DNA from: Massariosphaeria phaeospora
Lineage: Eukaryota > Ascomycota > Dothideomycetes > Pleosporales
Direction of reading: 5' to 3'
DNA length: 64,000 nt
Assembly: GCA_011032825.1 (NCBI GenBank)
Contig: JAADJZ010000003.1
Coordinates: 1,984,001-2,048,000 of the forward strand
This document shows positions 12,518 to 23,533 of the stretch, one piece after another. Position numbers and translations under genes: made by a program. The notes beneath the pieces are model-generated. The model saw nothing but the letters and a program-made list of their open reading frames with translations. It searched no databases and was not told the DNA's origin. Position 1 is the first letter of the stretch, and each line of letters opens with the position of its first letter.

Positions 12518-13468
12518 CTACACCGTCGAGCTCGCCGGGAGGTCGGCCGAACACAGAGTTGCTGGGGAAACAAGGCCCGGTCTTGCAGCTTCTCGCGCTT
12601 CGAGCTTCTTGCCAGCCCAAGGGACGAGGTTGTAGTAGGCCGCGCATGCGAAGACGCCAACCCACAGAAGCAACTCGGTGCCGTAGATGACGATACCCAA
12701 CATGTCCAAAGTGGGCTGGAACACAACCGATGCTAGGGAGAACACATCGCCGGCTGCATCGATAGCCACGAACAGGAATGAGATGCCGCGCACGGTGCGG
12801 TGGACATAGATGTCCCAGTAGTGCCTGAGCACGCCGGCAGCAAGGAGCGTCGCCGACAAGACAGCCATGAGAGTCAGAGGCCACTGGAGATGCCTGTCTC
12901 TGGCCGTTCGGAGGGCGACGATGAGGGCTGCCTGGATGCCACCCAGGACACATGCGACGGGCGTCACCACGGCAAGCGCACGCGGAACAGTCCATTTCTG
13001 CATCACCATGGTCAGCCCCGCATGGCTGCGGTTTGCAGAGAAGAGGTGGGGGCTACTGTGCCTTTTCATAGTAATAGCACTGGATCCACGTCGCCAGGCT
13101 CAGAAGCGTCAGGATCTGCGGTTGAACGCGCAGTGCAATGTTGTATTCCTCGACCACGTTATACACGCCCAGCGGGACGCCCGCGCACGCCCAGAGCATC
13201 AGCATGGTCGGCTGCAGCCCGACAGCATCATGTCGTCGCCAGTTGACGAGGATTTGCGGAATCAACTGCCATGCGTGCCTTAGTCGCGCCGGCCAGTCTG
13301 CTTCACAGTGGGACGACAAGGACGACAAACCTGGACGGACCAGCACACCTGCCACGATTAGCACCGGGGAGCCAAAGGCCCCTGCGAGCGAGAGGCAACG
13401 AAGCGCTGCCCAGAGCCACGTACAGCTCCGATCGTTCCCAGCACGTTGGCCGCAACAGGCACATCCAT
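12518..13468 (-). CDS. PQ-loop repeat membrane protein, four exons
   Basis: Seven-helix-type PQ-loop membrane protein; relatives act in vacuolar/lysosomal or organelle transport, the substrate here is unknown. Exons 13424-13468, 13331-13348, 13062-13265 and 12518-12997 give 248 residues. Exon 2 is an 18-nt microexon coding VCWSVQ; joined to its neighbours it restores the PQ-loop signature GTIGAVCWSVQLIPQILVNW, which no single frame contains. Introns 1 and 2 have GTACGT/GTTTGT donors; intron 1 has a CTAAT branch site. The third junction (YYYEK to KWTVP) is only in frame if the donor is GC (AAG/GCACAG) with a CTGAC branch site, so it is modelled as a GC-AG intron. Several further hydrophobic segments follow, including the second PQ-like region (HYWDIYVHRTVRGIS). 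Divergent from ERV1 with a 230-bp spacer. Confidence 0.85.
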
Positions 13469-13698
13469 CGTCCGGCTGTGTTGACGAGGTGAGGTTGCTC
13501 GCCATGCCCACATGGACGATTGCCCACCCGTGCCACCCCCACCCCCACCCGGAGGAGACGGCAAGTGCAAGGGACCCTTGCGTTGCTGCCACCAGCCCTG
13601 CACGCCCGATCCCCAGCCTTGGCTCGGGCGGGTGCATTTCAAAGCCGGAGCTCCAGCGGCTACGCCCATGATCCATCCACCCTTTGACTTCTACGAAC
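13469..13698. promoter_or_regulatory. Shared divergent promoter of PQ-loop gene and ERV1
   Basis: Only 230 bp separate the two start codons (13468 minus, 13699 plus), so both promoters and 5' UTRs must lie here. The stretch is GC-rich with a C-rich tract (caccccc repeats) near 13524-13552. No TATA element is evident. Confidence 0.6.
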
Positions 13699-14340
13699 AT
13701 GGCACGCAGCGGTCGGGAGCAGACAGAGCAGGAGCAAGCCGAGAGCCTGCCGGCCACGGTGCCCAAGGGCGTGGTGCTGGGGCCCGATGGCAAGCCGTGA
13801 GTTCCGCTTCTCTCACCATGCGCCTCAGGCTTCAGCACTACGGGTGGTGTTCTGCTTGGAGAGACTGGGCTAACCCTTTGATCCTACAGATGTCGCACAT
13901 GCACCGATGTGTCCTCTTGGATGGCCATGACCAAGTCTCCCAAAGCCTTGACCCGTAAACCCACGGCCGCACCCGCAACGCTCCCCGTCCCCACCGACTG
14001 CCCCCCAGACGTCGAGGCTCTCGGCCGCAGCTCGTGGACACTACTTCACTCTATAACAGCAACATATCCCGAACGCCCTACGCCCCAGCTCCAATCCGAA
14101 ACCTCGACCTTCCTCCATACGTTTTCGAAGCTATATCCGTGCTGGCATTGCGCTTCGGATTTCCAGACGTGGATGAAGGAGGCCGGGAACGCACCGAGGG
14201 TCAGCAGTAGGGACGATTTTGGACGCTGGATGTGTCAAGCACACAATGCCGTCAATGTGAAGCTCGGGAAGAGCGTGTTCGATTGTGAGCGCTGGGAGGA
14301 GCGGTGGCGGACGGGATGGAAAGATGGACGATGCGATTGA
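13699..14340 (+). CDS. ERV1: ERV1/ALR FAD-linked sulfhydryl oxidase
   Basis: Mitochondrial intermembrane-space oxidase that reoxidises Mia40 and passes electrons to cytochrome c (family knowledge). Two exons, 13699-13796 and 13890-14340, with a 93-nt GT..AG intron containing a GCTAAC branch site; 182 residues. Splicing creates the N-terminal shuttle pair GKPC34RTC37. The Erv/ALR domain (about 70-181) has the FAD-site WTLLHSITATYPE motif, the active-site C117-W-H-C120, FGRWMC148QAHNAVN with the FAD-contacting histidine, and FDC165ERWEERW; C148 and C165 form the usual structural disulfide. No classic presequence, as expected for a Mia40 substrate. Length fits the family. Confidence 0.95.
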
Positions 14341-15138
14341 CCAGTCCCGACCCGAATACTTGTATATAAAGACATTGTACAATAGTCATGATTACACTCC
14401 CAAAACCCAGCCCGACCTTGTGCTGGGATGAGCGCATACCACTGTCAGTATGAGCTTCAGGCCAACCGAACCAATGAACAGCACCATCCTCGTATTCTGT
14501 TCAGGATGAAGCTTGGACATGCGCGAGTGCGCATGATATCGTGACCGGGGAGACAGGAGCACGAGAAGACCAGCGAGATACGCTGACCGCAATGAACAAG
14601 ATTGCAGATAGTACCCCCACTGCGGTGGAGGCGGAATAGCAAGTGTGCTTATTAATCTATTCTTTATGTACTCAAGCTTTCGAATGGGCAAGTCGAAGGA
14701 AACTTGAATCAAAATGCGCTCCTACATACCTATATAACAACCCAGCTCTGATATCCGAGGGATGAAATATTCCAGAGTTGCGACCCTCTCGTTGTGCCAA
14801 TGCACATGCTAGACATAAGATGAACGTTAGGTACGTGGATCCACGCGCAGGCAGCTCACCAGAGAGCCAAGGAAGGGAATAGTTCCGCCATTTCGAGTTG
14901 GTGATGAATTGAGTAGATCCGTACTCGAGATATTAGATCCGTCGCTAGCCCTGCCACTTTAATGCAAGCTTAACGTGGTCCATAGAATCGAAAAGAATCA
15001 GCCTTACCAAGACGTCTACATATATGACCAAGTTTAGGCTAATCTCAGACTGGCTGCTGAGACGGCAGATGTGGCTGGTGCTACCGCGACTCTCGGAGAC
15101 CAGACCGGTAGTGAGGTATTCCTGTATGGTTGGGGAAA
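14341..15138. other. Intergenic, convergent 3' regions
   Basis: Lies between the converging ends of ERV1 and the MAP kinase gene. Moderately AT-rich, only short frames; nothing recognised. Confidence 0.6.
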
Positions 15139-16408
<1,270 letters not shown>

Positions 16409-18824
16409 ACTAGCGACTTGGATGGACGTCTATGCGCGTTTGCGCGAAGTGGGGGGCTGGGTCGAACTGCTGCTCACTCTGGTCGTTCCGCGGGAGATGG
16501 GTGTTTCGTCAATGGGTGGTGCGGGAATCTAGAGAAGCGGAGAAATCGAGCGTGAAGGGCTGTGCGAGGGAAATCTGCATCCATTGTTCGTTAGTGGGAC
16601 AAGGGCAATCAAACAGCCACCAAACGGTGCCTGACATGGCAGGGAACGTGGGTCCCGAATTTGCCGGGGAGGGTAAAACGACAAACAACGACCGTCTAAC
16701 GTCTCCCCCAAACCCACCGGAGTGAACAAAGCGGCCGTGTCGTTGACCACGGCGCACGGCATTCACAAGGAGCTCCCTTGTTCGGGGTGAAAGCGAGAGT
16801 GGGGCACGTACCGAGTTTGGAAGTGGCCTTCTCCAATCCGCCGCCTAGTTGTTTTTTCTCGACTGCGGTCCCGATTTCTTTGTGGCTGGCTTGCGCGTTG
16901 ACGGAAGTGGGATGCTGGCGTTGGTTTCGCTGGGGAGCTGCGTTGTCGCTGCTGGGAGCAAGCGCACCAAGGGATGCGAGATGGTGGCAGCGGAGGTGGA
17001 GGTGGAGGGCACGAGGAAGGGGAGAAGGAGAGAAGGGGGGTGGTGAGGGCGCGGTTCAGCGGCAGGAGGGATGGAGGGGCACCTGGGCAGGCGGTTCAGG
17101 GTCTGCGGCTGCCGGTGCTGTGTGCGGTGTGCTGTGCGCCAAGTCAGGCCCGTTGCTGCTCGGGGCAAAGTTGCGTGCGAGGGCGGGCGGGCGACTCACT
17201 GCAAGGCGTGGGTAGCAAGCAACGCCTGGCTGACAGCGCACGCCGTGTCGTCGTCGAGGCGCGGGATTGCGTGGAGCAGTGGTGGTGGCGGTGGGCAAGA
17301 ATGGGAGTCTTCTGGTCTGGCGGGGTTGACGGTTGACGGCTGACGGGCTGACGACTGCCCGGCGAAGGTCGACGCAGCAACCGCCGCCCGCGCAGTTTAT
17401 AGGCATCGGGATGGCTTAGCCGCTGGGTGGGTTTGGCGGGGGCAGCTCACCGACGAGTCGATGCGCCCGGCGCCCACCATGGCACTCACGCACTGGCTCG
17501 GGCACTCCAGGGCTCCAGCTGGCTCGGGCTCTGGCTCTGGCTTTGGCTCTGGCTCGCGCGCCGGGGTTGGCTCTAAGGCGTGTCTCACACTGCAGGCGCG
17601 TATCGACCCCTTCGACCCCCCAAGTTACAAGACCCCCCCAAACACCTCCTGTGGTTTCTGCTTCGGCCTTCTGCCTCTGCCTGGTCCCGGTCACGACACC
17701 ACGACACCACGGCTTGCTCACGATTGCACTCCTCCAGCCTCACTTGGCCTGTCGTGCGCCGTCCGGTCTCCTTCTACCCGCCCTTCGCCGGTGCTCACAG
17801 GTCCAACCCTCGGGCTAGGGGCCAAGCGTTGTAGGGCAGCATCTGAAACAATGCGAGAGCAACCGCTGGGCTCAGAACCACCATCTACCGCCAACCTCGT
17901 CTGCAGGGGCACCCGCCCTCCTGCTTCACCTTTGCTAAACGTAGCGCGCCCGTTGTGAGGCCCGCGGGTGCAATGCGGCTATCGACCCTCCCGGCGCCAT
18001 TGGACGTCTGTGGTGCGTGCCGCGTCACTGCATCTTGTCCTGTCTCACCGATAAATCACCTCCCAAGCATGCTGAAGAGCTGCGCCTTATTACGATCCGA
18101 AGTACCAGACCGCACACCATCGCGCCATCCTCAGCCATCAAGCCCACTTCATGGCGGTTAACTTCGGAAGGTACGTCGCCTTCTAGAAGTCGTTTCATCG
18201 TTTCAGATCCTTGATAACCGTATTTGGGCGGACTCGGCTAGTGTCTCCCTCCATGCATGTAGATGATCACAACAGGACTCTACAGGAGACCACACTCAGT
18301 GGTGTCCGACTTCCGCCAGCCCGGACTACCATGTCTAACACCGTTAGCGGACAAGGCAGCCAAGAGCGTATCCTATGGGACACCATCGGAGACTTCCTTG
18401 CGGATGTCATCTAGCCTCGTGTTGTGATCATTTGAACCGGATAGTCGGTTGTCACAAGTAAAAATCCCGGTGGAATGGGACATCTAAACTTCGGGCAACT
18501 ACCTGTCACGCAATGGTCATGTTGTATCAGTAGCGAAGAAACTCGAGCCTTTTACACGACGCATTTGAACATCACAAAACCCGTGGGCTTCGAGACTGCA
18601 TTAGAAAGGTAAATCAAACACTCCACTAGAAAAATACCAAAGTAATCAACCATGTCGCTCCTTTTATTGCTGAATCCCAAGATCACAGTGTACAGACTTT
18701 CTGCTACTTGAAGGTTTTGATGGTCTTCATGTATCCATCTTCCAACTAGGTGGGAGGGTTTCCAGTGTTTTTTCTAGTATATGTATGCCCTGGCAAATAA
18801 CTACCAGAATCTCCATCGTAACAG
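16409..18824. other. GC-skewed intergenic region and long MAPK upstream region
   Basis: About 2.4 kb without a supportable gene. It contains purine-rich (gaggtggaggtgg, 16990-17045) and pyrimidine-rich tracts and a TGGCTC hexamer repeat at 17518-17560, which produce long artificial Gly/Ser/Arg/Pro-rich frames. The frames 17416-17721 (-) and 17461-17958 (+) are shadows of these tracts. Part is probably the promoter and 5' UTR of the MAP kinase gene. Confidence 0.5.
17518..17560. repeat. TGGCTC-type hexanucleotide repeat
   Basis: Consecutive ctggctcgggctctggctctggc units, a short imperfect hexamer microsatellite in the intergenic region. Confidence 0.8.
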
Positions 18825-19134
18825 TCAACTGGCGGTGGTTCCCATAGGCGGATAGTGTGTTCCTTCCCGTTCCGTATCTGGTGCACACACACACCATTGT
18901 TCCCTCGGGATGTTCTCCATAATACCGGCAACGTGACGGCCGCAGCCAACCCATGTCGTCTTCTCTACAGAGTGCATATTAGTGTTTGTCATAGCGTCAT
19001 AAGAAGGACCGTGTGAGATGTGAGAAATAAGACAGAGCAGGGTCCAACGTGTAAAAAGAGTAGTGTAGCTTCAATGCACAAGACAAAGCAGGTTCCCACT
19101 TACTGCAAGTCTCGCACGCGGTCTTGCGACACAT
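18825..19134 (-). CDS. Small conserved cysteine-pair protein, 56 residues
   Basis: Assembled from two exons: 19104-19134 and 18825-18964, joined over a 139-nt intron with a GTAAGT donor, a CACTAAT branch site and a TAG acceptor. The product begins MCRKTACETCKKTTWVGCG and continues RHVAGIMENIPREQWCVCAP to a Tyr-Pro-Pro motif and stop. It matches the layout of a small fungal protein family I recall: N-terminal C-x4-C-x2-C, a TTWxGCG motif, an HV..I...IP.EQWC.C segment and YPP near the end. Seven cysteines, several in CxxC or CxC pairs, suggest metal binding. No signal peptide. Function unknown. Neither exon is a long open frame alone, so the gene would be missed by simple ORF calling. Confidence 0.75.
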
Positions 19135-19953
19135 ATTGTATGTAGTCCCTCACTTGTATGGCTTGTATTGTGCGGTGGTATATGAAGGAGACGTCAAAGA
19201 TCACAAGTAGGTAGGAAACAAGATGGGAGTTGTTTCAAAATTTAAATGTCGGGAAGCTCACTCTAATATATACTCACGCGGCGAAGTAGACGTAAACATA
19301 TGCCCACCTACTTTCAAAAAGCGGTGTTGGTGGGATCCCCCTCCGCCTACTTGACCTCGCCGACTACACGTACATGTAGTCGCCGATTCGGGAAGCACGG
19401 GGGCTTCATGGAACGCCAAGTTCAAACATACAGGTGGCGACCAACCGCCCACCATGAGGATTTTTAAATAGCCAGATTCAGACGGGCTTTTTGGCACTAA
19501 ACCATCATGATGCACCAATGCTCTGTCCGCTTGAGCACTCTACTCAAAGAGTGAGTCATCAAATGCGTGCATAAATAACAGTAAACCTAAAGGGACTTTG
19601 ACCTCTTTTGTCTAGCTTACTATTACCTCATCCCACGGGATTCAAGGCTACTGCAACTCCTATTGTGCATCTGGGGACGGAGTGAGCTTAGTCGTAGTTG
19701 TAGTGAGAGCAACACGAGAGCCGCACAAACCGGCGTTCAACACGGACCAAACCAGCACTGGACGGCGACCAAATTCTTCGAGAGGACCAATACATGACTC
19801 TATATAGTGTGCTACTGGAAATACGGACGTGTTACAGATGCCGAACCTTTGCTCCATCCCAAAAAACGCCACCAGCTAGGCCAAGTGGGTCGACTTCCGC
19901 ATGAACTTCGCCGACTTGTGGGACTCGCATTTCATATACTCCAACCGTGGCTC
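19135..19953. other. Intergenic, nothing supported
   Basis: Between the small cysteine-rich gene and the 3' end of DBP3. Two minus-strand frames (19258-19518 and 19660-19872) lack domain signals and start context. A short palindrome (gactacacgtacatgtagtc) occurs near 19362-19382. Confidence 0.5.
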
Positions 19954-22157
19954 TTAGTCAAAAGTAATCTTCGTAGCTTTCTTGTTAGGATCGATGTCTT
20001 TGGTAAATGCACCGTATGCGTCATGCTGCTTCTTCTTTACAGTCGTGCCGAACTTCAGAAGCTCCTCTGGAACTGGCTGCTTCGCGCCTTTGAGGACATT
20101 AATCAATCTTAGTTGCTTGTTAGTATGTACGTGGAGGAGGGTTTGTGTCGAGTACTTACGCTCCAGAGAGGCCTTTGTCGTGTTCTGTGAACAGCGTGAC
20201 GGATATACCCTCCTTGCCGGCGCGACCTGTTCGTCCGATGCGGTGGACGTAGTCCTCGGCAGTCAACGGAAAGGTCACGTTGATCACAACTTGCACGTCC
20301 GGTATGTCCAGTCCCCTACAGAGAGTGTGTTAGTTGAAATCCAAAAGGAGGCCAGAAGACCCGAGCATGTCGCATCGATCGAGCTGTGAGCTCAGTTCAG
20401 GGCTCAGAGCTTATTCGCAAAGCTATACGCCATGCAGATGCGTCTACAGGCTCTTGTAGGCCATGTCAAGAAAGACATCTAGGAATATGCGAGACGTTGA
20501 AAGCGTAGATAAACAGCTGTATTCATGTGTCCGGGTGTGGCGGTAAAAAAGATTCGTCGTGGAACAGCATGTAAGGGCAGGAACCACCTGCTATCCTGGA
20601 AGTGTGCAAGGAGCGAGATGAAAAAGCGACTTACCGCGCAGCAACGTCAGTCGCTACAAGGAGGGGTACGTTGCCTGTCTTGAAAGCATTCAATGAGGCA
20701 GTCCGCCTTTCCTGGCTAAGGTCACCGTGAATGCCAGCGACCTTGAACCCCTTGGAATTGATGAAGTTCTCAATCCGCGTTGCTTCCTTTTTGTACAAAC
20801 AGAAGACGAGAATTCGGTCGTTCTTCTTCGATCCGGATTGGTACTGCTTTATAAGCTGAAGTAAACGAAATTCTTTCCCACGCGGATCCACAACCTCAAC
20901 TAGCTGCTTGATGCGTGTATTCGCGCGCAACTCCCCTGTAGGGTTGTCGCCGATATCGATCTTGACCGGCGACTGCATGAACGTCGACGCCAATTCGCGC
21001 ACTGATGGCGGCCAAGTCGCTGTAAACATGAGTGTCTGTCGCTTTTTCGCCGTGCACTGGATGATTTGCCGAATAGCCTCTTCAAAACCTTTATCCAACA
21101 TTCGGTCCGCCTCGTCAAGCACCACGTATTCGGCTTTGCTGAGATCCGCTGACCCATCTCCAATCAGATCGTTCAGTCGGCCAGGCGTAGCGACCACAAT
21201 ATGCGCTGTACGAACTGCCTGAGCTTGTGGATCCTTCGGGACACCTCCGTAAACGCAAACGACTTGCAATTGCGCTGGTGTTGCTAGCTTCACCAACTGG
21301 TCATAGATTTGGGAGGCTAGCTCTCGTGTAGGGGATACAATGACGGCCTTGACACCTCTGCGGTCTTTCTTGGGTAAGGACAAGATAAAGCGAATACAAG
21401 GAACACCAAACGCGAGTGTCTTGCCCGACCCAGTCTCGGCAACTCCTATCATATCTCTTCCTGACAGCAAAGCCGGCCATGTTGCAGCCTGTATGGGTGT
21501 TGGTGCGGTGAAAGAGGCGAATGGGGCTCGCAGAGATTCGTCGGCGACGGGAAGATACGAGAACTTTGTGATTGGACGGAGCTTGGAGTGCAAAGGGTCT
21601 TCGATGGTGACGAAGTTGGACGACAGGTAGGCATCAATTTCGGATTGAGTCAGGGCAGTCAGCTCTGGATGCTCGACATAGCCTGTTATGCTTGCAACGG
21701 GCGCAGAACCTGTCTTCAAGGCCGCTGCAGACTCAACGCGTATAGCTTCGGACTGAGCTGATTTCTTCAGTCTTTTCTTCTCCGCTTTTCGCGCCGCCTT
21801 GTTCGCTGTCCCGTCTTCTTCGACTGCACTCGCATCGGCATCCGCCTGTTGTGATGCTTTGCCCGGTCGCTTCTCTGCCTTCCTCGCCTCCCTCGCCTCC
21901 CGTCTTGCTTTCTTTGCGGCCTTGCGCTCAGCCCTGGTGATTGCCTCCTCGTCTACGGCGTCTTCTGCACTGCTCCCATTGGCATTAGAGGCAGCTTCTG
22001 CAGCTGTGGGCGCATCGCCACGTTCGAGGCCGTCGCCGGTCGCGGCTTTTCGACTCTTCGCGCTCTTGTCTCTTCGACTCTTTTTCCTCGATGGCGAGTC
22101 CGCCCTGACTACCACGTCGTCTTCGGCAATCAACTCTGATATGGCTCGTTTGCCCAT
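19954..22157 (-). CDS. DBP3: DBP3-type DEAD-box ATP-dependent RNA helicase
   Basis: Nucleolar helicase for pre-rRNA processing (yeast Dbp3 helps A3 cleavage). Exons 20635-22157, 20160-20315 and 19954-20107 give 610 residues. The N-terminus (about 1-165) is Lys/Arg/Ala-rich with [17 protein letters not shown] nucleolar signals. Then: Q motif ([13 protein letters not shown]), motif [23 protein letters not shown] (VLDEADRML), TATWP in place of [22 protein letters not shown] and [10 protein letters not shown]. The Dbp3-specific tail [15 protein letters not shown] ... KKATKITFD is complete. Intron 1 is 319 nt, splits the arginine codon of VAARGLD, and is several times longer than others here; intron 2 is 52 nt with a TACTAAC branch site. 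An in-frame ATG 24 nt further upstream exists, but MGKRAISEL fits the family start. Confidence 0.95.
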
Positions 22158-22340
22158 GGTACGTGAGGTTGTGACTCGCACTACTTTTCCGGAGGGGATG
22201 AAAATGCCAGAAAACTTTTCCGTGCATATTTCCCCGTGTTATCGATAAGGGCCGATGCGCTAGTCGCCAAACGGCTAGCCACATTCTCGTTAGATGTGGC
22301 CGGGGCCTCGGAGCGAGCTAGTGCGTGGGACGACTATACA

Positions 22341-22472
22341 CTCACACCTCGTAAACCCATCACTCACACCTCGTAAACCCATCACTCACACCTCGTAAAC
22401 CCATCACTCACACCTCGTAAACCCATCACTCACACCTCGTAAACCCATCACTCATACCTCCTAGACCCATCA
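22341..22472. repeat. 22-bp minisatellite, six tandem copies
   Basis: Unit ctcacacctcgtaaacccat plus ca (22 bp). Five copies are identical and the sixth (22451-22472) carries three changes. The array ends 14 bp before the start codon of the broken hydrolase and lies between it and DBP3, so it occupies their shared divergent promoter. Confidence 0.95.
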
Positions 22473-22486
22473 CTTATAACCCTAGC

Positions 22487-23438
22487 ATGTCCTCTTCAGT
22501 CCCTCGTTCTAACCCCACGCTCGTCAACATCGGCACTCACTCACTCGCCCTCTATACTCATGGCCCAAAGCCCGCTAGCTTCAAAGACCCCGCTGTCCTG
22601 TTCGTCTCAGGCGTGGCAAGCAGCAGCCACGGCTGGGCTGCCGTGATACGGCTACTTCCTCCCTCACTGCGCAGCTACACTTACGACCGTTCCGGCTGTG
22701 GCAGCTCCGAGCTCTCGCCACTCGCGCCTACGGCCGAGAACATCGCTCTGGAGCTCTCCCGTTTGATCGAACACGCTCCCATTGAGAACCCTTTAATAAT
22801 TGTTGGGCACTCCTGGGCCGGTGTACTCGCGCGCGAGTTCGTCCTCAGTACTGGAAACGGACCGCATATCGCTGGTCTGGTGCTTGTCGACGCCAATCAA
22901 GAGAACTCGCTGAAGGTTCTGACGTGGAGGATGCGGATCTACGAGCTATCTTTGTGGGCGTCGATCGGCTCTCTGCCCAGGGACTTGGGGCGGAGCATAA
23001 GCTGACGCGAAGGAGTGGGATGCGTTTGTGTGTGACGAGACAACGGAGAAATTCAAGCAGCAGGGTGAGAAGGAGAAGGAGGCATACGTACCAAGCTTTG
23101 AGACGTTACAGAAGAAGGGGTTGGAAAATTTGCAGCCGCTGCTCGGCAACAACCCGGTTTATGTTGTTGGGGGCATGCGGAGTAGGGATTGGAGTAGGTT
23201 GTATGAGGCGGGTATTGAGAAGGGGAATGGGACGAAGGAGCAGAGGAGCCATGCTTCAGAGATGATTAGGACGGCTGATGAGAAGAGTCATGGTCTCATG
23301 AAAGAACATCTGGACCTTTCTACCAAACGAAAGCTTGTATTTGCACGCGAGAGTGGTCACTTTGTCCAGTTAACGCAGCCAGACTTTGTTGTCGATGGAG
23401 TAAGTTGGGTTCTAGATAGACTACAGTTTGGTCCTTAG
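22487..23438 (+). pseudogene. Alpha/beta hydrolase with two single-base frameshifts
   Basis: Alpha/beta-hydrolase-fold enzyme, substrate unknown. Coherent protein similarity runs through three frames. Frame A (22487 to about 22936) has the fold's start: VLFVSGVASSSHGW, the YDRSGCGSS turn, nucleophile elbow GHSWAG, and LVLVDANQENSLKVLTW. It continues in frame B (about 22932-23011: DADLRAIFVGVDRLSAQGLG through EHKLT) and then in frame C (about 23012-23438: KEWDAFVCDETTEKF ... PVYVVGGMRSRDW ... ARESGHFVQLTQPD), which supplies the catalytic histidine (SGHFVQ). Each switch needs one missing base. No intron with a good donor explains it: the only candidate would start GTTCTG and delete conserved sequence. 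Either a recent pseudogene or assembly errors; the rest is undamaged, without RIP-type stops. Confidence 0.7.
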
Positions 23439-23533
23439 GTTTAAGAATACATGTAGCATGGGTAAGGTCCTGTTAGGAAGTTTACTGAACTAACTAGAGC
23501 CTAGGAAAACAGTCCCGCGGCAAGTACTATATA

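Noticed and set aside
13053..13838. 261-codon continuous minus-strand frame across the PQ-loop 5' exons
   Set aside because: It reads through two introns and past the ERV1 start region; only the spliced model restores the PQ-loop motif.
16778..18214. Several 60-165-codon frames on both strands, some with signal-like starts
   Set aside because: Low-complexity GC-skewed sequence; no homology, no splice structure, mutually overlapping.
22912..23012. Intron in the alpha/beta hydrolase (GTTCTG to GCGAAG)
   Set aside because: Weak donor, and it would remove a segment (DADLRAIFVGVDRL...EHKLT) that looks conserved; frameshifts fit better.
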